Source of the DNA: Tetmemena sp. SeJ-2015
Lineage: Eukaryota; Ciliophora; Spirotrichea; Sporadotrichida; Oxytrichidae
Assembly: GCA_027382625.1 (NCBI GenBank)
Contig: JAJKFJ010020979.1
Location: 124,001 to 188,000 of the forward strand
Length of the DNA: 64,000 bases
Reading direction: 5' to 3'
Shown here: positions 53,759 to 62,594 of the stretch, piece after piece
Position numbering within the stretch: the stretch's first letter is position 1
How the letters are laid out: the number at the start of each line of letters is the position of its first letter
Translations under genes and position numbers: made by a program
Notes under the pieces: model-generated
The model's database searches: none
What the model saw: only the letters and a program-made list of their open reading frames with translations
Told to the model about the DNA's origin: nothing

Positions 53759-55560
53759 ATGGACAAGTCTTATAAGATTTAGTCTGTTAAAATTTAGCAG
53801 CACTATCTCAACTTGGGAAAGGCAACCCATTGCTCTATGGGATTTCTTATTCTCTCGATTGCAACCAACTCTGTGCAGAATGCTCAGTCTCAAGCCATGT
53901 CTAATGACGATTTCGATCAACTGGGCAATTACTCATTGGCTCTTCTTTACCTTACTCTTGGTTTTGGCTGTTTAATTGCTACCGCCATTATGGGAAAGAT
54001 AGGAGTCAAAAAGAGTTTATGAAACAATTAGAATTTAAAGTTTAATGTTGGGAAGCTTTTGCGACACTCTTTGGATTCTCTGCTCACTCCCACCAGCCTT
54101 CAAGTCCTAAAATCCAGACTCAGATCTCTTTGTTTACTCTAATGGATTCATTTATTTCACTTAGCTTTTTGCTTCAGTACTTGATGGGTTTGGTGACGCG
54201 GTTCAATGGGTCGCTCAAGGAAAATACATCTCCGACTGTGCAACTGAGAAAACTAAGGGATTTTATTTCAGTTACTTCTGGACTTACTATATGTCATCTC
54301 AAGTCTTCATTATTGGATGAGAGAAAATTTCTAACATTCCAGTAATTATGGCTGCTGTATCTTCTTCATCGATACTGATATTTGCCATCTTATGATATTC
54401 TCTAACCTAGAATTAGATCTGAAGATATCATGCCACTTAAATTTAATGCTGAGAGCGCAGTTTAATAAGATTCTAATTCTAATCAATTTGTTGATGACGG
54501 AGATAATTATGACTCTCTACCCTTCTGGGAAGAGGTTAAAGCTATACTTCAACTCCTCACCACGAAGAAAATGATGCTGCTTCTTCCTCAAGTGTTTTGG
54601 ACTGGAATTTCTAAAAGTTAAAATTCCCATCATTACAGATACGATTCCTGGAAACGATGATTAGGACAAGTTTATGAAGTCCATGTTTGCGATGGTAGCT
54701 TTAGGAGTTGGCGAAATGGTGGGAGGTCTATTTATCGGTTATATTATCGATAATTTTGGAAATCGGATGGCTGCCGTGACTAACATTATCCTAATTTTAA
54801 TACAAACAGCAATAGTTATAACCTACATAGTAATTTACGAGTATTCTTGGCTTGCTTTTCTGATGACGTTTGTGTGGGGATTCTAAGATAGTGCGAATTG
54901 CACGCATACCTCTGAGATGCTCGGCTTTGAGTTTTAAAATCACTAAATATAGACAACCTCGGGCAAGCTGTGGGAACCTTCGCTTTCGAAATTATTGAAG
55001 CGTATATAGATAGGAGACAGCGTTACCTAGTTTTCAATATAGTGGTCGGAGTTTTAGGAGTGGCCTTTAACGTCACCACAATCTTCTTCAAATTTAAACC
55101 CATGTATCATGAAGTCGCAGGATCTGAAGGCCAGGAAGGATAAGAAGTCAAGAGATCCTTGATAAGAGGAGATATTAATATACTTATTACTAGAAGAATA
55201 TGATGCAAGTCTATGAAAGGTGAGGACGATAGCTAAAAGGCAGATCCGAATGCAGACGAACAACTCGCTAATTTAATTTTTTCTTCCGAATTTGATAATT
55301 TATTTCTTTTATTGAAGATATTCTCAAGTCTTTGGCAACTTGATAGCAGCTTTCCTTTTAAAGTACTTCGATCAGTCTACCTTTTTCCTAATTATGGCTT
55401 ATTTTTTTAAAAACTTTTGCAACTTTAAGAAAGCCTGTTCTCTATGTATTCAATAAATAACTGATGATCCTAGAGGCCATGCTGAGAGAGAGAAAATTAT
55501 TATAATTTAGTTTTGACTGGAATAAGCTTGGCTGTTTACACAGGATTACTTGTTCCCATC
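53759..55560 (+). CDS. UNC93-like MFS transporter, copy 1, scrambled germline gene
   Basis: ATG 53759 starts a 12-helix UNC93-type protein: 'GKATHCSMGFLILSIATNS', 'TLGFGCLIATAIMGKIGVKK', 'VAQGKYISDCATEKTKGFYF', 'PQVFWTGIS', 'MFAMVALGVGEMVGGLFIGY', 'FLMTFVWGFQDSANC', 'AVGTFAFEIIEAYIDRRQ', 'VVGVLGVAFNVTTIFFKFKP'. An IES with pointer AGTTTA (54014-54019/54039-54044) removes a TGA. Three family segments are missing from their place: the 'SQVFGNLIAA' helix, the 'LRKP' loop and the 'GISLAVYTGLLVP' strand. They are found at 55322-55560, and each is flanked by pointers matching the gap edges. An 8-bp irregularity at 54937-54948 also needs removal. The C-terminal tail ends near 55203-55270. UNC93 proteins are MFS relatives; transport substrate unknown. 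Confidence 0.85.
54014..54044 (+). repeat. IES in UNC93 copy 1, AGTTTA pointer
   Basis: AGTTTA at 54014-54019 and 54039-54044. Deleting 25 bp removes TGA and joins 'GVKKSL' to 'MLGSFCDTLWILCS', as in the paralogues. Confidence 0.8.
55322..55399 (+). other. Displaced coding segment (MDS) A of UNC93 copy 1
   Basis: Begins with TCTCAAGTCTT, which is identical to 54297-54307, and ends with TAATTATGGCT, which is identical to 54343-54353. Between them it encodes the conserved 'GNLIAAFLLKYFDQSTFFLI' helix. Replacing the 35-bp gap 54308-54342 with this segment gives a continuous frame aligned with the three paralogues. Confidence 0.9.
55416..55444 (+). other. Displaced coding segment (MDS) B of UNC93 copy 1
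   Basis: Pointers TTTGC (54381-54385 and 55416-55420) and TTCTCTA (54398-54404 and 55438-55444). It inserts the 'ATLRKPV' loop in frame between 'SILIF' and 'LQPRIRSEDI'. The gap it fills (54386-54397) is only 12 bp. Confidence 0.85.
55515..55560 (+). other. Displaced coding segment (MDS) C of UNC93 copy 1
   Basis: Pointers GACTGGAAT (54600-54608 and 55515-55523) and TTCCCATC (54624-54631 and 55553-55560). It supplies 'ISLAVYTGLLVP' between 'FWTG' and 'IITDTIPGND', as in copies 2-4. Confidence 0.9.
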
Positions 55561-55664
55561 GCATTTTGTGCATATCCCTAAAATTAACACTAAATATGGA
55601 ATTAGTAATAGCTGTTTGAGTTTGACAAATTTATTTTTAAAAAAAAAAGAGTAAATATATAATT

Positions 55665-55960
55665 TGAATTAAATAACAACAATTCTTAGCCGTATTCCAT
55701 AGACAAGTAATCTTAGAATAATTATTAAAGGAGATATAAGACTCAGGAAGCAATCTTCTTTATTTAATAGCACGAAACAATCCTTCCTAAAAGGTCAGGC
55801 AGGAGGCAAGTACTTAAATAAGCATATATCGATTTGTATAACTCGCTAAGTTCATAGACTGAGAACGTCATCAGCTAAGTTCATAGCTACAATTCTAATG
55901 AAAGTAACACAATAAAGATCAAACTATAACAATAAACCATCAAATATTATTATTTTCATA
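55665..55960 (+). CDS. Coding-like stretch of unknown assignment
   Basis: An open frame of about 95 codons rich in Asn, Gln and Ser with a basic middle ('SQNNYQRRYKTQEAIFF', 'ILPKRSGRRQVLKQAYIDL'). Gln is largely encoded by TAA/TAG, which is typical of real coding here. It has no clear start or TGA. It may be another displaced segment, or the tail of the UNC93 copy 1 gene. Confidence 0.35.
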
Positions 55961-56172
55961 CAGTGGCATTTATTAATATGAATCTTATGCTCAGTAAAGT
56001 TTTGAGGTTTGAGAAGCCATTATATAAACCATGTCTGGCTAATTCATTTGGATATAAGAGTATCAAATTACTTGCTTCCTCTCTTGGTCTTATTTTATTT
56101 CATCAATTTATTAAATTCAAAAAAGTCATCTGCAACTTTAAGAAAATTTAAAGCATAATATTCTTATAAAAA

Positions 56173-57937
56173 ATGTTAATTAACCAATTACGAAATTTTC
56201 AAAATCTGAGTAAACTGACTCACTTGTCAGGAGGTATTTTACTAATGTATATTGCCTTTAACTCTGCTTCAAACCTTGAGTCACTTATTATGGATACTGA
56301 TGGCTTTGGAAAATTAGGCTATTATATTCTAGCAGTTCTCTATCTTTTTATGGGCTTTGGAAGTATACTTTCCACAGCTATTTAAATTGAATAAGAGAAA
56401 ATAAATTTTATGCTATGATAAACAAGTATGGATCAAGAAATTGCTTGATTGCTGGAGGGTTGGGTAATGTTCAGTGGATTCTAGCTAGCATATTTGCAAC
56501 AGAGTAAGAGAGGAGAGTAAATGAAGATCTTTAGTCTGATCCACTGCTTTGGGTCACCGTTCTCTTATTTATCTCTACAATGATAAATGGACTTACTGTT
56601 GGCATTTTATGGTCCTGTGCAAATAATTTCGTGGCTAGATGCGCTAGTGTAGAGTACAAGGGTTTTGCATTTAGCTTTTTTTGGACGTTCTATATGACCA
56701 GCTAAATTTTGGGAAATTTCATAGCCTCTCATGCTTTAAATAATTTGAGCTAAACTTCTTTCTTCCTTATTATGGGTGCAATCGCAGCAGCTGGTACATC
56801 AATTTTCTATAAACTAGACGAGCCTAATTTTGCAAGTATAAAGAATCATTTGGAGGAGTCAGAAGCCAAGCATTTTGTAAGAGAAAATATTAAGTAATTA
56901 GAAGAAGACCAACGGGAAGCAAGATAGAATAATTTAAACGATCAAAATCCGAAATAGTGTTTAGAAGAAAACTCCTAAAATACAAAGTAAGGAGAGAATG
57001 ATAAGAATCAAGAGCAGAACTACGAAATTGAAATCGAACTTCCAAGAAGTCAGTAAGACCGTGATGATATAGATACGATGGATACGAGCAGATGTCACGA
57101 GCAAAATTAGTGTAGGGATAAAAGCGAGATATAAGAAACATTCAAGTAGGATGTTAAGCTTGTCTTTCAATACTTAGTAGACCCTAGAATGAGATATCTT
57201 ATTCCTTAAATTTGCTGGACTGGCATTTCTATTGCAGTCTATACTGGTTTGTTAGTTCCTACCATGGTTTCTACTCTTCCAGACATGTCAGAGCAAGAAT
57301 AGTTCAAATACAGCATGTCTGCTATGGTAGCTTTAGGCTTTGGAGAAATATTTGGAGCTCTAGTTCAAGGCCGTATCGTAGATAAGTACGGGTCTAAGTA
57401 AACCTGCCTTTTTAATGTTGGTCTAATATTGGTGGCAACGATGATAGTTTTGAATTATATCTATCTCGACACCTTTTCGTTATTTGCTTATGTAATGACT
57501 TTCATGTGGGGTTTTTAAGATAGTGCAATAAGTGTGCACTTGAATTCGGTGCTTGGGTTTGAGTTCGATGATGGACCAGGTCCCTTTTCTCTTGATTCCT
57601 TACTTGAAGCTGCTTTTGTTTTCTCTTTCTAACTTATTCAGTCTTTTGTTGTGAGTTGGGAAGCTCACTTCCTTTACATTTCAGCCATCGGAGTTTACTA
57701 TAAAATAGATATAATACAATATAATGAGTGATAGGGATGGGAATGTGCTTGGTCTCATTCTACTTTGAGTATAGACATTGCATGAGATCTCCAAAGCATG
57801 GAACTGAGAGTATATAGAATGAAGGATTAGCTCTTAATAAATAAGGGAGGTCCGATTCTTCCCAGACAATTTTAGATAAGAAGAAGCCCTAGAAATAAAT
57901 ATATCACGAGGAAGATGGAATCAAGCTTGACGACTGA
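56173..57937 (+). CDS. UNC93-like MFS transporter, copy 2
   Basis: ATG 56173 to TGA 57935-57937. Collinear with the family: 'SGGILLMYIAFNSASNLESL', 'VLYLFMGFGSILSTA', 'INKYGSRNCLIAGGLGN', 'FWTFYMTSQILGNFIAS', 'FFLIMGAIAAAGTSIFYKL', a long charged cytoplasmic loop (about 110 residues, Glu/Gln/Asn-rich), 'PQICWTGISIAVYTGLLVPT', 'MSAMVALGFGEIFGALVQGR', 'YVMTFMWGFQDSAISVHLN', 'LGFEFDDGPGPFSLDSLLEA'. Only two IESs were found: GCTAT (56377-56381/56412-56416) and GAGT (57691-57694/57726-57729). The C-terminal tail is polar and ends 'EEDGIKLDD'. Gln in 'SQILGN' and 'WGFQDSA' comes from TAA. Confidence 0.9.
56377..56416 (+). repeat. IES in UNC93 copy 2, GCTAT pointer
   Basis: GCTAT at 56377-56381 and 56412-56416. 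Removing 35 bp joins 'SILSTA' to 'MINKYGSRN' in frame. Confidence 0.75.
57691..57729 (+). repeat. IES in UNC93 copy 2, GAGT pointer
   Basis: GAGT at 57691-57694 and 57726-57729. Removing 35 bp (with a TGA) joins 'YISAIGV' to 'IGMGMCLVSFYFEY'. Confidence 0.75.
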
Positions 57938-58170
57938 TTATAATGAGATTTACTATTTTATTTTAATACTCTTTGAAATTGCTTTTATTACTTTTTGCAA
58001 AGATAGAAGATGAAAAGATAATTTTATAAATATATTTAGGATATATTATTCTTGGGATCATATGATAGGAGCTTTGTAAATTTTATCTATCATTTAATTG
58101 AGCTAGTTATATTTGAGAGTTATCAATTAAATAAATCAGACTATTTATTATAAAAAGCATCCAGTAATTA
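57938..58170. other. AT-rich intergenic spacer
   Basis: Short spacer between UNC93 copies 2 and 3. No feature. Confidence 0.5.
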
Positions 58171-60565
58171 ATGAAAGAGGAGAAACTTTCAAACATTCTC
58201 ATTCCCAAAGATGAGAGTTTAAGCACCACCTACAATACGCATTCTAGAATAGAGAAGAAAAATGATGGCAAGAAAGAGATTAATGATTATCTCAACTTTA
58301 AGAATGCTTTAAAAATATAGACATAAACAAAAAATTATTTAATTATCTTAATTTTAATTTTTAAATACCGAGAGGGTTATTATAATAAGGAAGTTACAAA
58401 AAGCTTAAAATTATATTAGTTTAAGTGAAGTAAACATGGTCTAGATAAATCTATATTTGTCATCATTATTTAAAGTTGGAGGAAAAATATTAATATTTTG
58501 ATATTGAATAAATTTTGAAATTTTCAAATCAATTCTAACCTTGAATAGCCAAAAACTGGCTTGAAGCTATATTTCCAATTTTAGTTTTTTAATAAAAAAC
58601 ATAGATAATTACTTTAAATATTTTTTGCTTTCATGTGTTCTCTAGCATTCTTGGGGTTGTATACAGCAATTTACAGTGCCTAGAATATATAGTCTGTTGT
58701 GTTTGAGAAAGATCAGTATGGTGAGTTGGGTTTCTATTCAAATGCGGTAGCCTACCTCTTCTAAGGAATAGGAAGTGTGTTTTGCGTATTTATCTAAGAC
58801 AGAATAGGTGACATTAGGACAATGAGATATATTTTTATTATAAATGGCATGGGGATCGGTGTTAAACATCCCTTTCATGCTGATTTTGATTTTCCCAGCT
58901 CTAAAATCCGAGGATCTTACCAGCTAAAACTTTTTCCTTTCAAAAGGCTTTGTATATACTGTGATTAATAATATGCAAAGTAAATTTTATGATTCTCCTT
59001 GGTTCGGTGTCAAATGGATTTGGGCAAGGAATATCTTAACCGAGTTCGGGAACTTATATCTCTGAATGCGCCACAGAGAGAACTAAGGAATTCTTATATT
59101 TAATCTCCTAAGATTTATTTTTATTTAATTCTATTTCGCTTTTTATTGGGCGTTTTATATGGGATCCTAAGTATTTGGAAACTTGATCGCAGCCTTCGTA
59201 CTTGGTGAACTTGACTAAAAGTATTTCGTACTAGTAAAATTAATTAGTTTATATTATAATAACTAGTAATGGCAATTATTGGAATCGCATCCTCCATCCT
59301 TCTCTTCTTTTTAAAAAAGCCTAAAATCCAGCATCTAAATAACAATGTGCCCCATTTTAGTAAATTTATCTTCATGATCATCACTTTCATAAGCCAGAGG
59401 ATGAATCTGCAAAGCTAGAAAACATATTAGCATATTTTTTTATAATTTAACATTCCTGAAGACCTAAACGAGCATGAAGTTGATTCTAATCTTTTGCACG
59501 TAGTAATAAATCTTAAAATTGTCCATTCTTTGACAATAAAATATTTGTAAGGAAGAGTTATGGAGATGTGAGGAAAAGTCAGGGAGAATCAAGAAGGTCA
59601 AACAGGCATTCAATGCCTCCTGTTAAGTAGTCAATGCGATCTTAAAATCCAGAAACAAACAACAAGCTTACAGTTAAGGAAGCAGTAGTTTCAATGTGGC
59701 GCTTCTTTGCCAATAAAAGATTCTTGATGCTTGCTCCTCAGTTGTTTTGGACGGGCATGAGTATTGCATACTATAGTGGAAACTTAGTAGAAATGATGTC
59801 AGATGCCCTAGCACAAGAAGGGAAAGACGATCATGAAAAAATAATACCAAATTATTTTATAATGAATAGTTCAAGCTCTCTATGTTAGCAGAAATAAATT
59901 TAAATATATATTTTTAAGAGTTAGCTATGGTTTTATTTGGAGTGGGAGAAATTTTTGGGTGCTTCTTTATTGGCTATATAGTAGATCACTTTGGAAGTAA
60001 AGTGGCAACAATTTTCAATTTAGGAATCATAGCACTAATGGGAGGTACTACTATGGCCTTTATATTCATTTATGATTTCAACTGGCTTGCTTTCTTTATG
60101 TGCTTCATGTGGGGCTTCTAGGACAGTGCAATTAACACTCACTCTTAAGAAATTCTAGGGTTTGAATTCGACAATAACGCAGAGCCATTCTCAGTCTATA
60201 ACATCCTTCAGTGCGTAGCATGCTTTGGATTCTAATTGATTGAGGCCGCAGTTAATGACAGAGAGGGCTATAAGTGGTACACTCTATAATTAATGTCATG
60301 GTTTTTATTTCAAAACTAAATTATATCTATTACAATAATTGGACTGATATTCTGTGGATTACCATACTTCTTTGATTTTAGAGAAGAAGTAGTATCAGAG
60401 AGTAAAAGAGTCTCTGTTGTTCTCTCGGACTCTGAGTAGTAGACAAACTAATTCCAAAAGTCTCAAGTTGAGTCAGAACCAAATCAAAGATTTTAGGCGG
60501 GAATTGGATCAGTGGCTTCCTCACTAGATAACTCCAAGATGTTCTTTAAGAAGGTTGCCGTCTGA
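58171..60565 (+). CDS. UNC93-like MFS transporter, copy 3
   Basis: ATG 58171 opens a polar N-terminus, interrupted from about 58310 to 58610 by AT-rich sequence. Then follow 'FLGLYTAIYSAQNIQSVVFE', 'YGELGFYSNAVAYLFQGIGS', 'GTYISECATERTKEF', 'FYWAFYMGSQVFGNLIAAFV', 'LGELDQKYF', 'LLFFLKKPKIQ', 'LAPQLFWTGMSIAYYSGNLV', 'MVLFGVGEIFGCFFIGYIVD', 'FFMCFMWGFQDSAINTHS' and 'PYFFDFREEVVSESK', ending at TGA 60563-60565. IES pointers: AATTCT (59089/59127), ACTAGTAA (59230/59262), TTAGC near 59890-59920. A G run at 58851-58854 is one base too long for the frame. The segment around 59000-59040 replaces the usual 'LWVAQG' with unrelated residues, so a further rearrangement or decay there is possible. Confidence 0.85.
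59089..59132 (+). repeat. IES in UNC93 copy 3, AATTCT pointer
   Basis: AATTCT at 59089-59094 and 59127-59132. Removing 38 bp joins 'ATERTKEF' to 'YFAFYWAFYMGSQ', matching 'KGFYFSYFW' of the paralogues. Confidence 0.8.
59230..59269 (+). repeat. IES in UNC93 copy 3, ACTAGTAA pointer
   Basis: ACTAGTAA at 59230-59237 and 59262-59269. Removing 32 bp joins 'DQKYFVLV' to 'MAIIGIASSILLFF' in frame. Confidence 0.8.
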
Positions 60566-60915
60566 AGATATGTCCCCTTAAAAGACGTTCAAATAATGAG
60601 TGGAGTGAGTAAAAGTCATTCTCTATATTCGATCTATTCATCTAATTTATTTGAATAAAGAGCTGTAGCTCTAAACCTGCATATAACTATCACGAATCGA
60701 AATTCGACTCAAACTATCAAAGTAAAGTAAAGTAAAATTTTAGGAATGGAATTAATAATCAATTTAAAAACCAGCACTTATTACAGTACTAGTTAGTAAA
60801 TCGTACTATTATCCTATGTAAGACTCAAACTATCAAATTTAACTTCCTTACACTAATTAATGAATTGTCTGCATCATCATACTTAAATGATAGATGACTT
60901 AAATTAATACGGAAA
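60566..60915. other. AT-rich intergenic spacer
   Basis: Between UNC93 copies 3 and 4. Contains a short imperfect direct repeat: 'actatcaaagtaaag' near 60713 and 'actatcaaattt' near 60829, each preceded by 'ctcaa'. No gene. Confidence 0.45.
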
Positions 60916-62443
60916 ATGAAAGCCCCTTTAAATCAGGACGACTATTTATAAGTGTCGCAATCTGATTCATATAAGATCAAAAGGAAGAGGAAGTATACAA
61001 ATATTTGTCAAGTTACTTAGATCTCTCTTGGATTCTTGTTCCTCTACATTTCCTTTAATTCTACCTAAAATTTAACCTCAATCCTCCTAGACTAAGATGG
61101 GTATGGAAAACTAGGATTTTACTCATTAGGGGTCCAAGCCATTTTTCAAGGTATAGGCTCTCTTTTATCCTCTGGAATTGTCAATAAACTAGGACTTCTC
61201 AATCATTATTTTAATTTAGACTTCGTACAAGTATGGTTGTGGGTGCTCTCTTCAATTCATCATGGGTCCTTTAAAGTCTGATACCTGCAGAGAAGTTTTA
61301 CAATCCAGATTCAGATTTTTGGGCTTATAGTGAAACATTTTACTATGTCATTAACATCATAACTTCTGCAGCAAGTGGCTTCATGGGTTCCATTCTTTGG
61401 GTAGCAGAGGGAAAATACATATCTGAGTGCGCTACAGATGAGACAAAAGGCTTCTACTTTAGCTACTTCTGGATGTTTTACATGCAGAGTCAAGTATTTG
61501 GAAACTTAATAGCAGCTTTGGTGTTAGGTGAGATGGACTAGATAAGTTTTTTCATTATCATGTCTGTTATCGCGTTTGCTGCCTCAATAAGTTTCGCTTT
61601 CTTAAGAAATCCAAAACCATAAACTGAGGTCGAAGCATCGAATTAAATAACTTTAAAGTTTGTTTAAATTTGGTACCTCAATATGTAGAAGACGAAAATT
61701 AAATCAATGTATCACAAAACAGAAGATCAGAATTGACAAATACTGGGCTTGAGGAAAGCAAGTAGCTGAGAGAAAAAGGCTTTTGGAAAGATGTAAATAG
61801 AGTTTGGCTTTTGCTAATTTCTAAACGAATGCTGCTATTCTTACCTCAATTACTCTGGATCGGAGTCAGTATAGCCATATTTTCAGGTCTATTGGTTAAC
61901 ATCATTCAAGTTTCCTTGACTGATGTTGAAGACATAAATAAGAGAAATGAGAAGTCTATGCTTGCTTTAGTGGCCTTTGGGGTGGGAGAAATTTTCGGGG
62001 CTATGATCATTGGTTAAATTGTAGATAGAATGAATAGCCGAATAGCCTCTCTTTTCAACGTTCTTTTTGTTTTTCTAGCAGCAATTTTGACAATAGGATT
62101 CTTATACTGGGAGTAATACAATTGGTTCACTTTTGTGATGGCTTTTTTCTGGGGACTCGAGGATGGTTCAGTGAACACTCATGCGCTTGAAATGCTCGGC
62201 TTTGAATTTGATGATAATACAGATCCTTTTGCAATTTTCAGCATGTTTGAGGCTTTTGCTGTATTCATTTTTCAACTAATTCAAAGCAGAGTAGATGACC
62301 GCGATAAATACTTTATTTATATCGGAGTGACAGGAGCTCTTGGATGTTTTATGTGCGGAGCAACTTACTTCTTTGATTTCAAAGAAAAGAGAGCTCTAAG
62401 AGCTAATAAAGAAGGGGAGAACTCGAAGTTTGTGTTAGAATGA
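60916..62443 (+). CDS. UNC93-like MFS transporter, copy 4
   Basis: ATG 60916 to TGA 62441-62443. Collinear: 'QISLGFLFLYISFNSTQNLT', 'DGYGKLGFYSLGVQAIFQGI', 'ILWVAEGKYISECATDETKG', 'FYMQSQVFGNLIAALVLGEM', 'FAFLRNPKPQTEVEASN', 'LLFLPQLLWIGVSIAIFSGL', 'SMLALVAFGVGEIFGAMIIG', 'VMAFFWGLEDGSVNTHALEM', 'LGFEFDDNTDPFAIFSMFEA', 'ATYFFDFKEKRALRANK'. IES with pointer GACTTC (61193-61198/61219-61224) and one after 'EASN' near 61650-61680. Here 'W-G-L-E-D-G' replaces 'W-G-F-Q-D-S' of copies 1-3, so it is the most divergent copy. The N-terminus is basic ('SYKIKRKRKYTN'). Confidence 0.9.
61193..61224 (+). repeat. IES in UNC93 copy 4, GACTTC pointer
   Basis: GACTTC at 61193-61198 and 61219-61224. Removing 26 bp restores 'VNKLGLRTSMVVGALFNSS'. 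Confidence 0.8.
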
Positions 62444-62594
62444 GAATACATTTGAAAACATCAGAATTTTATGATTTGACTTTAAATTTTCTTGCAAAAG
62501 TACCCTCTCTCTGAATGAGATATCCGTTTCAATATAATTTAAATTAGTTCATAAGGAAATATAAAATAGAAGAAAGTATTAAGGCGATTCTGAA

